DNA of 64,000 nt from Allomuricauda sp. ARW1Y1 (lineage in GTDB: Bacteria; Bacteroidota; Bacteroidia; Flavobacteriales; Flavobacteriaceae), in assembly GCF_013407935.1 (NCBI RefSeq), contig NZ_JACBZU010000003.1:248001-312000 (forward strand). Direction: 5' to 3'. The position numbers and the translations under genes were made by a program. The first letter of the stretch is position 1; each line of letters begins with the position of its first letter. The notes under the pieces were generated by a model, which saw only the letters and a list, made by a program, of their open reading frames with translations, was not told where the DNA came from and did no database searches. Positions 53,401-62,481 of the stretch are shown here, in pieces.

Positions 53401-56400
53401 AACGTAACCGTGACGGATGCTCCTGTTGTTCTTTTTAGGGTCAATGCTGGAGGACCTGAGCTACCTGCCATTGATGGTGGAATGCCGTGGTCGGCAGACG
53501 AATTGGGTAACAGTTCACCTTATTTGACCATTGCCGGAACCAATCAGGTGTATGTGACCTCTTCCATGCCTGCAGATGGTGCAGTGGATCAATCCACCAC
53601 GCCATTGGAAATCTATGCTACCGAACGATTTGATGCTGTTCCAGGACTTCCCAATCTCACCTATGAATTCCCTGTTCCAGAGCCCGGTAATTACGAGGTA
53701 CGCCTTTATATGGGAAATAGTTTTCCAGAAACTTCGGAAGCAGGGGAGCGTATTTTTGATGTGGCCATAGAGGGTACTACTTTACCCTTATTGAACGATA
53801 TTGACCTTTCTGGCACTTATGGTCATCAAATTGGAACGGTGATAACCCATACCCTAAAGGTGACCGATGGTACCTTGAGTATAAGTTTTTCACACGGTGC
53901 TGTGGAAAATCCACTGATCAATGCCATCGAAATTTTGGATGCCTTTGAAAACGATACCCCTATATATGTGAATCCCATTGCTGACCAGCTCGGAAATGCG
54001 GGAGAGCAGTTGACAGGAAGTTTGGGAGTATCCGCTTTTGGAGGTGATGGAAATCTACAATATTCAGCAACAGGATTGCCTCCAGGATTAGTCATAGAAC
54101 CGACCAACGGACAAATAGGAGGTACTATAGATGCGAGTGCTCCATCAGGAAGCCCTTACAACGTAACGGTGACTGTGGATGACAGCGATGGTCTAACCAG
54201 TGATACGGTATCCATCAACTTTACATGGGTTATTACGGAAACCTTTGCAATTCGAATCAATGCAGGAGGTAATCAAGTAAGCCCTACCGATATTGGACCC
54301 AAATGGGAGGATAACTCCGTGAATGGCTCTCAAACAGGAGGTAATTTTACCGTAAACACCGGAACAATTACCAATTTTGCTGGAACCATTTATGATAATA
54401 GGGACAGCTCTATCCCAGCCTACATGGACAACGCCACCTTCGCAGAAATTTTTCAGGAAGATCGTTACGATCCGGCTGCTGCTCCTGAAATGGAGTACAC
54501 TATGGATGTGGAAAATGGGAACTATGTGGTTAACATATACACCGCCAATGCTTTTGACGAAGCCAATCAAGTTGGAGACCGTATCTTTGATATCCTTATT
54601 GAAGGTGTAGTGGTGGAAAGCAATTTCGATGTTATCGACCGCTTTGGCCATGAAGTGGCTGGTATGCTCTCTTATCCAGTTGAGGTTACTGATGGCGAAT
54701 TGAATATCTTGTTCAATCATGGGCCTATAGAAAACCCTTCCTTGAATGCGATTGAGGTGTTTAAGGTGGATACCAACAATCCTACCTTCACCTTGGCAGC
54801 TATTACCGATAGAACAAATGAAATTACGAATAATGTGACCATCAACGCTTCCGCTACCGGAGGTGATCCAGGTGAAAATGCTACCTATTACATAGCAGGA
54901 CAACCCGATGGGGTAACCATAAATCCATCAACGGGTGAGATTTCGGGTACCATCTCTGTGGCCGCAGCCAGTGGAGGACCCAATAACGATGGTGTTCATA
55001 CCGTGGTCGTAACTGCCATGAAGCCATTATCGGCACCTTCAAGTCAAGTATTTACTTGGACTATCGATTCGCAATATTTGTGGAACGACAAAAACGAAAA
55101 TCTCAATTATACCGCAAGACACGAAAATTCCTTTGTACAGGCAGGCGATAAATTTTATCTAATGGGAGGCCGCGAAAATGCGAGAACCATAGATATTTAT
55201 GACTACACCTCTAATACCTGGACTTCGTTGATAGATTCTGCACCTTTTGAACTCAACCATTTCCAGGCCACGGAATACAACGGTCTTATTTGGGTTATTG
55301 GAGCCTTTAAAACCAATAATTTCCCCAATGAGGTTCCAGCGGAATTTATTTGGATATTTGATCCGGCAAGCCAAGAATGGATGCAAGGCCCCGAGATTCC
55401 TGAAAGCAGAAGACGGGGATCTGCCGGCTTGGTGGTCTATAATGATAAGTTTTACATCGTGGGAGGAAACACCGCGGGACATACCAGTGGATTTATCCCT
55501 TGGTTTGATGAGTATGACCCGGCTACAGGCACTTGGACACCATTGGCGGATGCACCCATTGCACGGGATCACTTTGCTGCCGTGGTCATAGGAAACAAAC
55601 TATATGTGGCTGCTGGTAGACAATCTGGAGGGGAAACCGCTTGGAGACCTACTATCTCTCAGGTGGATGTATATGATTTTACCGCTGGAACATGGAGTAC
55701 CTTACCCAGTGGACAAGATATTCCAACTACCCGTGGAGGCGCTTCTGCCGTCAATTTCAATAATAAATTGGTAGTTATCGGGGGAGAGGTACAAAATGAA
55801 GAAGTATATGGGGTGTTAACTGATGATGCCTTAAAAGTAACAGAGGAATTTGACCCTGTTTCATCTTCATGGAAGCGACTGCCCGATATGAACTATGAAC
55901 GACATGGAACGCAAGCCATTGTATCTGGAAATGGAGTGCATATCTTGGCCGGAGCACCCAGTAGGGGCGGTGGTAACCAGAAAAACATGGAGTTTTTAGG
56001 GGAGGACAATCCCGTAGGGACCCCTTCCGTTGCCAGCACACTTTCGGTACCTGCTACCGTGGTGGTGAATGATGGGGAAACAGTAAATGTGGATATTGCT
56101 GCAATCGACGGTAATGTGGGGCTATTTGTAAAGTCCATGGCCATCTCAGGGGCGAACGCTGCAGATTTCAGTATTGCATCGGGTGAATTGAACAATGCCT
56201 TGATAGGTGTTAACGATACCCATACCTTGAGTATTTCCTTGGCTGGAACCGGTGCGGATCGGACCGCCATATTGACCATTGATTACGGCAATTCGAATAC
56301 GGCAAGCATTGCATTGACCAATAATCCCAATGCTACCTTTGGCGTGACCAACCCAGGGGACCAATTTAATTATGAGAACGATGTGGTTTCCTTACAAATT

Positions 56401-59400
56401 GAGGCGACCAGTCCCAACGTTACTACCTACAGTGCAACAGGATTGCCACCAGATTTGACCATCGATGAAAATACAGGGGTAATCTCAGGAACCATTGATG
56501 ATGGGTTTGTAAGCGATGGCGGAACAGCCTTCAACGAAGAAAACGGATTGGTCATTGTAGAGGCTGAATCTGGGGATACCACGGGCTGGGACATTACCAC
56601 CTTGGACGGGGAAACGGGTATTATTGCTAACAACAATAGTTTTGGCAGTCAAAATGGATCTACTATCCCATACCAAATCAATATTACCCAAGCCGGTGTA
56701 TATCGCTTTAACTGGAGAAGTTTTTATTCGGGAGGAAGCTCAACGGATGAAAATGACAACTGGCTGCGTTTCCCAAATAATGATGATGTATGGTTTTTTG
56801 GAGCAAAAAATTTAGGAGGAAACTTTACCGATGAGCAAGCTATTATTAACAATTTACAGGGAGCTCAGACCGGTATTGTCTTTCCTGGGGGAACTTCAAG
56901 GCAGACCCTTGCTACTACCCCAGAAGGACAGAGTAGCAATGGTTACTTAAAAATATACCGTAGTGGAGGTTCGTCAGAGGTGTATGACTGGCAGGCACTT
57001 ACTAGCGATAACGACGCTCATGGCGTGTATGTCTGGTTTGTAAATCCGGGAACCTATACCATGGAAATATCCGAGCGTTCCGCAGGGCATGCTATCGATA
57101 GGTTTGCTCTTTACAAGGTTGGCGAATATGGTTACAATTATAATCCAGACAACTTGACAAACACACCGGAATCTCCCCAAGGAGGAGGAACCCAAGGGGA
57201 CGGAGCGGCGGTGAACAGCCCATACAGCGTATCCGTTACCGTTACCGATAATGGAGACCCTGCAGGCAATGAAACAATTGACTTTTTATGGTACGTGAGT
57301 GCCGGAGATTTGATAGCCGCCCCGCAGGCCGATGTTACAAACGGAGTAGTGCCGTTAACGGTCAACTTCACAGGTAGCAACTCCTTGGATGATGTAGGGG
57401 TAACCAGTTACCTATGGGACTTTAAGGATGGACCCGGTTCCACTTCTACAGATGCAGACCCCACCTACATATTCAATAGTATAGGTACTTACGAAGTAGA
57501 CCTTACCGTTGGTGATATTGATGGAAATTCGGATACAAAGAGCATAACCATTGAAGTTACCGGTACAGGTGTACCCCCTGTTGCCCTGGCAACAGCTAAT
57601 GTGACCGAGGGAGAAGCTCCTTTGGAAGTCATATTTACAGGCAGTACGTCTTCTGACGATTTGAGCATCGATAACTATGCCTGGGACTTTGGAGATGGTA
57701 ACCTTTCTACGGAGGCAGATCCTACCCATGTGTACACCACACCAGGAATCTATACCGCGATCTTGACGGTAACCGACATCGAAGGACTGACGGATACTGC
57801 TGAAATCACCATAACGGTAAATCAACCTAATGATCCACCAGTGGCTGAGGCCATAGCTTCGCAAGAGTCTGGCGTGGCACCATTGCAGGTTGATTTTACG
57901 GGAAGTGGTTCTACGGATGATGTAGGTATCATTAGCTACGAATGGGATTTTGCCGATGGCGGCACGTCCACCGAACAAAATCCATCATACACCTTTAACG
58001 CAACAGGTGTGTACGAGGTGGTGTTAACTGTGACCGATGGCGGCGGATTGAACGCTACCGATACGGTCACCATAACGGTAACCAATCAAAATCCGATTGC
58101 TGTTATCGCCGCGACACCAGATTCTGGGGAGGCACCTTTGGAGGTTTCGTTCACTGGAAGTGGTTCAACGGATAATATCGGAGTGGCATCCTATGCGTGG
58201 GACTTCGGGGACGGAAACACTTCCACCGATGCCGATCCTGCCCACATCTACACAGAACCTGGTAATTATACCGCCGAACTTACGGTAACCGATACGGAGG
58301 GCGCAACAGCAACGGCTTCTGTACTTATCCAAGTTACCCAAGAGGGAGGTAACCAGGCACCAGTGGCAGTGGCTGCGGCGAATCCTACGGAGGGTGTGGC
58401 CCCACTTGCGGTTATCTTTAACAGTGGCGGTTCCACGGACGATTTGGGTATCGATTCCTATTTCTGGGACTTTAGTGATGGTAGGACATCAACTAACCAG
58501 AATCCTAATCTCTCTTTTAACACACCAGGGGAGTATATCGTGAGCCTAACGGTGACCGATGCAGGAGGATTGTCTGATACCGACACCGTAACGATTATTG
58601 TATCTGAACCTAATAGTAATCAGGCACCTAACGCGGTGGCTTCGGCTACCCCATTGAGTGGAAATGTACCTTTGGAGGTCACCTTCACCGGAAGTGCCTC
58701 TACGGACGATGATGCAGTGGTAAGCTATGCTTGGAACTTTGATGACGGAGCTACTTCCACCGAGGCAGACCCTGTACACACCTATACCAATGTGGGTACC
58801 TATTCGGCTGAATTGACCGTAACGGATGCTGAGGGACTTACAAGTACTGATACTGTAACCATTACAGTTACCGAAGTGGGAAATACGAATCAAGCACCTG
58901 TCGCGGTAATATCTGCAACTCCTGAAACTGGAGAAGCACCTTTGGAGGTAACGTTCACAGGAAGTAATTCCACCGACGATGATGCAGTGGTAAGCTATGC
59001 GTGGGATTTTGGGGATGGAACATCTTCAATACAAGCTGACCCAATACATACCTATGCAAACATTGGTTCATACACCGCTGAATTGACGGTAACGGATGCT
59101 GAGGGACTTACAAGTACTGATTCCGTAACCATTACAGTAACTGAAGTAGGAAATACGAATCAAGCGCCTGTCGCGGTAGTATCTGCAACTCCTGAAACTG
59201 GAGAAGCACCTTTGGAGGTAACGTTCACAGGAAGTAATTCCACCGACGATGATGCAGTGGTAAGCTATGCGTGGGATTTTGGGGATGAAACATCTTCAAC
59301 AGAAGCTGATCCAACCCATACCTATACGGCTCCTGGTACCTATACAGCCGAACTTACCGTTACCGATGGGGAAGGATTGACGAATACGGCTTCCATTGAC

Positions 59401-59724
59401 ATTGAGGTTACGGAACCAAACGAACCCAACACCAACGAGCCAGGCTCTGCCAAAGCAAGTATTGCTCCGAACCCTGTGCCGATAAAAGATGATTTTGCCA
59501 GTGTGCAAATAAGCGAGTTACCTGATGGAGTAGTGGTGACCAAAATTCATCTACATGATTCAACAGGTAGGCTTGTGGGAACTTATGATTCAGCTCAATT
59601 GTACGATGCCGAATTTGAGACCTACAGAATACCTATTTTCACTTTACGCAGTGGATTGTATTACACCACTATTGAATTGAGTAGTGGAGACCCTATAGGT
59701 ATCAAGTTCTTGGTTTCCAACTAA
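50446..59724 (+). CDS. Giant modular T9SS-secreted protein (propeller head, malectin, kelch, CBM-like, eight PKD repeats)
   Basis: 3092 residues. Signal peptide ends NSNVNAQ. Approximate order: 30-560 glucose/sorbosone-dehydrogenase-like propeller with NHDDDGTPCSG, EENHATNGL and NAYDLVVT; 570-640 calcium loops (DFDNDGYTNQDE, DLDDDNDGISDANDP); 650-900 lectin-like; 900-990 cadherin-like; 995-1166 and 1264-1440 malectin-like (FRVNAGGPELPA, IRINAGGNQVSP), each followed by a putative-Ig domain (SATGLPPGLVIEPTNGQIGG type); 1543-1847 kelch repeats (FYLMGGREN, LYVAAGRQSGG); 1855-1960 beta-sandwich; 1965-2285 Ig domain with an inserted carbohydrate-binding-like module; 2290-2990 eight PKD repeats (YAWDFGDG, LTVTDAEG); 3004-3092 type IX sorting domain (SIAPNPVP ... 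LRSGLYYTTIE). It is probably exported through T9SS and held at the cell surface. Enzymatic activity of the head is not shown. Confidence 0.92.
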   Translation: MEKNYFSNAFRVSLIALVFLLCAFNSNVNAQINFDQSQLNFNGNVSAGITSLMYGPDGRLYVAEYPGTIKIYTIQRNSSTDYEVVGVESLSGVKNIVNHDDDGTPCSGSGNACSSRETTGLTVAGTASNPVIYVASSDFRIGAGSGGGNGDVGLDTNSGVITRLSWNGSSWDVIDLVRGLPRSEENHATNGLEVTTINGTEYLIVAQGGHTNGGGPSTNFVYTCEYALSGAILAINLDAINSLPEQTDGNGRKYVYDLPTLDDPTRANVNGIEDPDDPGYNGIDVNDPWGGNDGLNQAIVDPTGPVQILSPGYRNAYDLVVTQSGALYVTDNGANQGWGGFPVNEGTANVTNEYDPNEPGSQSPTPDGEFINNLDHLELVTTDLQSYVFGSFYGGHPNPVRANPTGAGLYTDPDGGLTPVYRTLTYDPDASTPGSTNNPALALPANWPPVQTANAVEGDWRGPGLPNPEGDDDQPVVTWGTNTNGIDEYTASNFGGAMQGDLIAGVNTGTLRRVELNASGTLENFTPSFASGLGGDALGITCNGDGEIFPGTIWAGTLNGLIIVLEPADFIECDNPAGDPLADFDNDGYTNQDELDNGTDPCNGGSQPSDFDKSAGAPFVSDLNDLDDDNDGISDANDPFQIGDPTVGGSDAFTLPVNNDLFNTQQGLGGIFGLGMTGLMNNGDPNPNYLNWLDRRDDPNDPNPNDVLGGAPGLMTSHMTSGTANGAVNTQEKGYQYGVQVDQNTGVFTVIGNLVNLEGPLRIYGNTAAVGGELGHFIGDGTQSNFIKMVLTENGITALQEINDVPQTPINIPITEVNRPSNEVIFYFVVDPSNGEVTLQYELDGGGRLTVGTITAQGSILDAIQQTNQDLAVGFIGTSNTPGVELEGTWDFLNVLGEQPTLSQEIPDITQAVDAADEIIDLDPFFDDDFGDGNLTYSVQGNTDPNIGAVVNGNELTLSFPSTVTISDITIRATDVDGFFVEDTFNVTVTDAPVVLFRVNAGGPELPAIDGGMPWSADELGNSSPYLTIAGTNQVYVTSSMPADGAVDQSTTPLEIYATERFDAVPGLPNLTYEFPVPEPGNYEVRLYMGNSFPETSEAGERIFDVAIEGTTLPLLNDIDLSGTYGHQIGTVITHTLKVTDGTLSISFSHGAVENPLINAIEILDAFENDTPIYVNPIADQLGNAGEQLTGSLGVSAFGGDGNLQYSATGLPPGLVIEPTNGQIGGTIDASAPSGSPYNVTVTVDDSDGLTSDTVSINFTWVITETFAIRINAGGNQVSPTDIGPKWEDNSVNGSQTGGNFTVNTGTITNFAGTIYDNRDSSIPAYMDNATFAEIFQEDRYDPAAAPEMEYTMDVENGNYVVNIYTANAFDEANQVGDRIFDILIEGVVVESNFDVIDRFGHEVAGMLSYPVEVTDGELNILFNHGPIENPSLNAIEVFKVDTNNPTFTLAAITDRTNEITNNVTINASATGGDPGENATYYIAGQPDGVTINPSTGEISGTISVAAASGGPNNDGVHTVVVTAMKPLSAPSSQVFTWTIDSQYLWNDKNENLNYTARHENSFVQAGDKFYLMGGRENARTIDIYDYTSNTWTSLIDSAPFELNHFQATEYNGLIWVIGAFKTNNFPNEVPAEFIWIFDPASQEWMQGPEIPESRRRGSAGLVVYNDKFYIVGGNTAGHTSGFIPWFDEYDPATGTWTPLADAPIARDHFAAVVIGNKLYVAAGRQSGGETAWRPTISQVDVYDFTAGTWSTLPSGQDIPTTRGGASAVNFNNKLVVIGGEVQNEEVYGVLTDDALKVTEEFDPVSSSWKRLPDMNYERHGTQAIVSGNGVHILAGAPSRGGGNQKNMEFLGEDNPVGTPSVASTLSVPATVVVNDGETVNVDIAAIDGNVGLFVKSMAISGANAADFSIASGELNNALIGVNDTHTLSISLAGTGADRTAILTIDYGNSNTASIALTNNPNATFGVTNPGDQFNYENDVVSLQIEATSPNVTTYSATGLPPDLTIDENTGVISGTIDDGFVSDGGTAFNEENGLVIVEAESGDTTGWDITTLDGETGIIANNNSFGSQNGSTIPYQINITQAGVYRFNWRSFYSGGSSTDENDNWLRFPNNDDVWFFGAKNLGGNFTDEQAIINNLQGAQTGIVFPGGTSRQTLATTPEGQSSNGYLKIYRSGGSSEVYDWQALTSDNDAHGVYVWFVNPGTYTMEISERSAGHAIDRFALYKVGEYGYNYNPDNLTNTPESPQGGGTQGDGAAVNSPYSVSVTVTDNGDPAGNETIDFLWYVSAGDLIAAPQADVTNGVVPLTVNFTGSNSLDDVGVTSYLWDFKDGPGSTSTDADPTYIFNSIGTYEVDLTVGDIDGNSDTKSITIEVTGTGVPPVALATANVTEGEAPLEVIFTGSTSSDDLSIDNYAWDFGDGNLSTEADPTHVYTTPGIYTAILTVTDIEGLTDTAEITITVNQPNDPPVAEAIASQESGVAPLQVDFTGSGSTDDVGIISYEWDFADGGTSTEQNPSYTFNATGVYEVVLTVTDGGGLNATDTVTITVTNQNPIAVIAATPDSGEAPLEVSFTGSGSTDNIGVASYAWDFGDGNTSTDADPAHIYTEPGNYTAELTVTDTEGATATASVLIQVTQEGGNQAPVAVAAANPTEGVAPLAVIFNSGGSTDDLGIDSYFWDFSDGRTSTNQNPNLSFNTPGEYIVSLTVTDAGGLSDTDTVTIIVSEPNSNQAPNAVASATPLSGNVPLEVTFTGSASTDDDAVVSYAWNFDDGATSTEADPVHTYTNVGTYSAELTVTDAEGLTSTDTVTITVTEVGNTNQAPVAVISATPETGEAPLEVTFTGSNSTDDDAVVSYAWDFGDGTSSIQADPIHTYANIGSYTAELTVTDAEGLTSTDSVTITVTEVGNTNQAPVAVVSATPETGEAPLEVTFTGSNSTDDDAVVSYAWDFGDETSSTEADPTHTYTAPGTYTAELTVTDGEGLTNTASIDIEVTEPNEPNTNEPGSAKASIAPNPVPIKDDFASVQISELPDGVVVTKIHLHDSTGRLVGTYDSAQLYDAEFETYRIPIFTLRSGLYYTTIELSSGDPIGIKFLVSN
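57313..59420 (+). repeat. Eight tandem PKD-domain coding units
   Basis: Units of about 85-90 codons encode PKD domains with the pattern APLEVTFTGS ... YAWDFGDG ... ADPTHTYT ... YTAELTVTD. The last three are most alike: the block 58810-59035 recurs at 59080-59305 with a period of exactly 270 bases and only a handful of differences. Confidence 0.85.
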
Positions 59725-59744
59725 AAAGTAGTTTGTTAAAATTT

Positions 59745-59773
59745 AAAAGGCCTCCAAATTGGGGGCCTTTTTT
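59745..59773 (+). terminator. Rho-independent terminator after the giant protein gene
   Basis: AAAAGGCCTCC pairs with GGGGGCCTTTT (one T-G pair) around the loop AAATT and runs into a T stretch, 20 bases after the stop. The upstream A-run makes it potentially bidirectional. Confidence 0.8.
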
Positions 59774-60006
59774 ATGGCCATCAAAAAAAGTGCAGTATAG
59801 TTTGCTTTAAAAGGGAACAATCTTTGGCGGAAAGGCCTTTGCAGACGTTTTTTACCATTATTCAGAGACAATATGGAGCAGTTTATACATAGAGTCCACA
59901 AATAATCTCCCCAGGCTCATTAATTGCCCTGAAGTCCTTTTAAAAAGGCTGATTTAAACCCGGAATGGCCTTGAGCGAGATTTTTCTAGGTGAGCGTTTA
60001 TGAAAC

Positions 60007-61380
60007 TTAAATACCCCTAGAAAACAAAATCGTGGAAAGCGTTTTGAATATGATTCGTAGGTCCAGTACAATGGATTTGTTCTTGATATAATAGAGATCG
60101 TATTCCAGTTTTCTAATGGAGTCCTCCAAATTCTCCCCATACTTGTATTTTACCTGAGCCCAACCGGATATGCCGGGCTTCACCAAGTGCCTCACATTAT
60201 AAAAAGGCGTAACCTCATTGAGCTTATCCACAAATACCTTTCTTTCAGGACGTGGCCCTATAAAGGACATATCTCCACGAATAATGGACCATACCTGAGG
60301 GAGCTCATCCACCCTGAACTTACGGAGTACTTTTCCAAACTTGGTCACCCTAGCATCGTTTTTGGTGGCCATTTTGGCACCTTTCTTCTCCGCATCCACT
60401 ACCATCGACCTAAATTTGAACACTTTATATTCCTTACCGTGTTTACCTACCCTCAATTGGGTATAAAAGAGAGGGCCAGGATTCAAAAATATATTTAGAA
60501 GAAAAACAAACGGGATCGACAGCAAAAAGGCAAGGCCAGAAACAAATGTCAAAAAGAAATTAAAGGTGAAATTGGCGATTCCTTGGATGTAGTGGATTTT
60601 ATTATTGCTTAACTGCAAGACTTCATAAAGACTGTCGTTGTGGGAATCAATGGGCAATGCTTCGTAGGTACTTTCATAAAAAGAGGTATAGGTAAGTACC
60701 TCTTTACCCGACAAAAGCGAGTTTACGAGCATATTTTCCATTTGTTTGGAAAAATGGTTATAACTCCTTGTGTTGATGATCAATGAATCAATATTGTTCT
60801 CCAATAATTTGTTTTCACTTATGGGATCGCTATTATCTGAATTGAGATAAGTAGACACCACTTTATAGTAGGTTTCATTGCCCTCCTCACCATTAATGTT
60901 GTTCACATTTTTCTGCAATGAATCCTCAGTGGAGGCATCATAAATATAAAGGACCCGCTTTACCGTGGGCACAAATTTGAATATATAATTAAAGAGCAAG
61001 CGCCACAGGGAAAGCTGGATAGGGCAGAAAATCATGAAAACCAACAGGTACAATTGCCAATAGGCGAAAGCAAAGAAAAAAGTGGTGACGAATACGATGG
61101 AAACCGTGAACAAAAAGGTGATGGTAAAAATCCGAATAATGGAGTAGGTTACGGATTTGGGCACCTTTTCCAAATTATAGGTCTCAAAAATATAGGCCAA
61201 CAAAAAATAGATGACCACACCAATTCCAACAATAGCGATTTGATAGAACAAAGGGTCTTCGTTCTGGTAATCGACGGCCCTTAATACAAAGTTTCTAAGT
61301 GACAGACCGATAAGGGTAAGGTCACCCAAAAACAGGATGGATTTTCTTTCAAGAGTATTCAGTAGAGGTTTTGTACTCAT
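60007..61380 (-). CDS. Exopolysaccharide polyprenyl glycosylphosphotransferase (WcaJ-type priming enzyme)
   Basis: 457 residues. Four N-terminal membrane helices (about 12-125), a poorly conserved middle domain, a fifth hydrophobic segment (about 270-297), and the C-terminal bacterial sugar transferase domain: FKFRSMVVDAEKKG, TKFGKVLRKFRVDELPQ, MSFIGPRPER, and ISGWAQVKYKYG. It moves a sugar 1-phosphate (glucose or galactose type) onto undecaprenyl phosphate and so starts synthesis of the repeat unit. It lies apart from the main glycosyltransferase block, between the two giant-protein genes and convergent with the first. Confidence 0.94.
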   Translation of the reverse strand: MSTKPLLNTLERKSILFLGDLTLIGLSLRNFVLRAVDYQNEDPLFYQIAIVGIGVVIYFLLAYIFETYNLEKVPKSVTYSIIRIFTITFLFTVSIVFVTTFFFAFAYWQLYLLVFMIFCPIQLSLWRLLFNYIFKFVPTVKRVLYIYDASTEDSLQKNVNNINGEEGNETYYKVVSTYLNSDNSDPISENKLLENNIDSLIINTRSYNHFSKQMENMLVNSLLSGKEVLTYTSFYESTYEALPIDSHNDSLYEVLQLSNNKIHYIQGIANFTFNFFLTFVSGLAFLLSIPFVFLLNIFLNPGPLFYTQLRVGKHGKEYKVFKFRSMVVDAEKKGAKMATKNDARVTKFGKVLRKFRVDELPQVWSIIRGDMSFIGPRPERKVFVDKLNEVTPFYNVRHLVKPGISGWAQVKYKYGENLEDSIRKLEYDLYYIKNKSIVLDLRIIFKTLSTILFSRGI

Positions 61381-61428
61381 ATGTTACGGGCCAAATAGGG
61401 CTCAGAATTAGTTTTTTTGCGCAAGCGC

Positions 61429-61436
61429 CAAAGGTA
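61429..61436 (-). promoter_or_regulatory. Predicted -7 element of the priming transferase gene
   Basis: Minus-strand TACCTTTG, 49 bases upstream of the ATG, matches TAnnTTTG; a TTG-like hexamer sits at a fitting -33 distance but is imperfect. Confidence 0.4.
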
Positions 61437-61546
61437 AAAATCTAATAAACAAACGTTCAATTTTATGGATTAATATACAAACACCCGATTTTTTTGACGT
61501 TTGACGAAAAGTAGAATAGGTAGGCTTCTTCTGGGGTTTTTAATTC

Positions 61547-61554
61547 TATTTTTG
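61547..61554 (+). promoter_or_regulatory. Predicted -7 element of the orphan membrane protein gene
   Basis: TATTTTTG matches TAnnTTTG and lies 25 bases before the ATG at 61579. It argues against the earlier in-frame TTG at 61501 as start. Confidence 0.45.
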
Positions 61555-61578
61555 GGTAAACCTAACATTCATTTTGTT

Positions 61579-62481
61579 ATGACCAAGAACAATCTTCGCA
61601 TCAATAAAATGTTCCCCGTACGGTTAGTTTTTATAATCGATATACTGTTGACCAGTGTATCTTTTGTACTTTCCTACTTTCTGTGCTCCCTTATCCTTCC
61701 GGATATTTGGAAACATGGAATGTTGATTCAATTGCCCATTATTGTTGCGCTTACCTCTTTAATTTTCCTGTTTATCGGTATTTATAAAGGTTATGTAAAG
61801 TATGATACCGTACGTGAGGTGTATAGCATTTTTAACGCTATTTGTTTGGCCAATATTCTGACCATTATCTTAGTGGTTGTCAATGGAAAACTTTTTATGG
61901 AAAAGGATTTGATGGTGCCCCTGTCCATCATTATTGTCCATAGTATTTTGAGTTTTAGCGCGTTGGCCATATCCCGATATACCTACAAATACATTACCTT
62001 AAAAGTATCAAAGCATATTAAGAACTCTTCCGTTTTGGTATACAACAATACCATGGAAGTTAAAAAATTAAAGTCGATGATTTCCCTTCTTGAAGAACGT
62101 AATGGGGAGAACAATCAGTTTTTGGTGCTCAACAGCGATCATTTTGTGAAACGCTTTAGTGACAAGTATATTTCCAAAGTGGACTCGTGGTACATTCATG
62201 AAGATTTATTGAGAACGGATGATGACCAATATATGGAGTTCATTGATCGCATCTTGAATCAAAACGAGACAGTGTATTTAGTCAATTTGGTAAAAACCTC
62301 CGAATCATCGGAATATGAGCTAACCTTGATCAATGTAAACGAAAATGGTATTTTGGTCGAAAAGGAAAGGAAGCTCAAGGAAAGGAAGAAAGTGTTTACA
62401 GAGCAAAAGGCGAGCGTAAACGAAAACTTGACTATACCCATTGGTAACAATCCCAATTTTCTAAACCAACAATCTGTTTAA
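61579..62481 (+). CDS. Membrane protein resembling only the N-terminal half of CapD/FlaA1-type nucleotide-sugar dehydratases
   Basis: 300 residues. Four transmembrane helices (about 10-130: RLVFIIDILLTSVSFVLSYFLCS, PIIVALTSLIFLFIGIYKGYVKY, IFNAICLANILTIILVVVNG, IIVHSILSFSALAISRYTYK) match the membrane part of CapD/PglF/FlaA1 proteins. After them a hydrophilic region (about 150-300) has a short Rossmann-like start (NSSVLVYNN) but no GxxGxxG dinucleotide site and none of the catalytic residues of the SDR domain. The C-terminus is Lys/Glu rich. It is divergent from the priming transferase gene. Function unknown; it may act as a partner or regulator of the polysaccharide machinery. Confidence 0.75.
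   Translation: MTKNNLRINKMFPVRLVFIIDILLTSVSFVLSYFLCSLILPDIWKHGMLIQLPIIVALTSLIFLFIGIYKGYVKYDTVREVYSIFNAICLANILTIILVVVNGKLFMEKDLMVPLSIIIVHSILSFSALAISRYTYKYITLKVSKHIKNSSVLVYNNTMEVKKLKSMISLLEERNGENNQFLVLNSDHFVKRFSDKYISKVDSWYIHEDLLRTDDDQYMEFIDRILNQNETVYLVNLVKTSESSEYELTLINVNENGILVEKERKLKERKKVFTEQKASVNENLTIPIGNNPNFLNQQSV

Noticed and set aside
57313..59420. Possible CRISPR or satellite array
   Set aside because: The periodicity is in frame with a protein and each unit encodes a PKD domain; there are no short identical repeats with unique spacers.
50446..59724. Sequencing or frameshift fusion of several genes into one giant frame
   Set aside because: Domain boundaries are smooth, the linkers are typical of secreted Bacteroidota proteins, a single signal peptide and a single T9SS tail are present, and the paralogue at 62829 starts with the same head.
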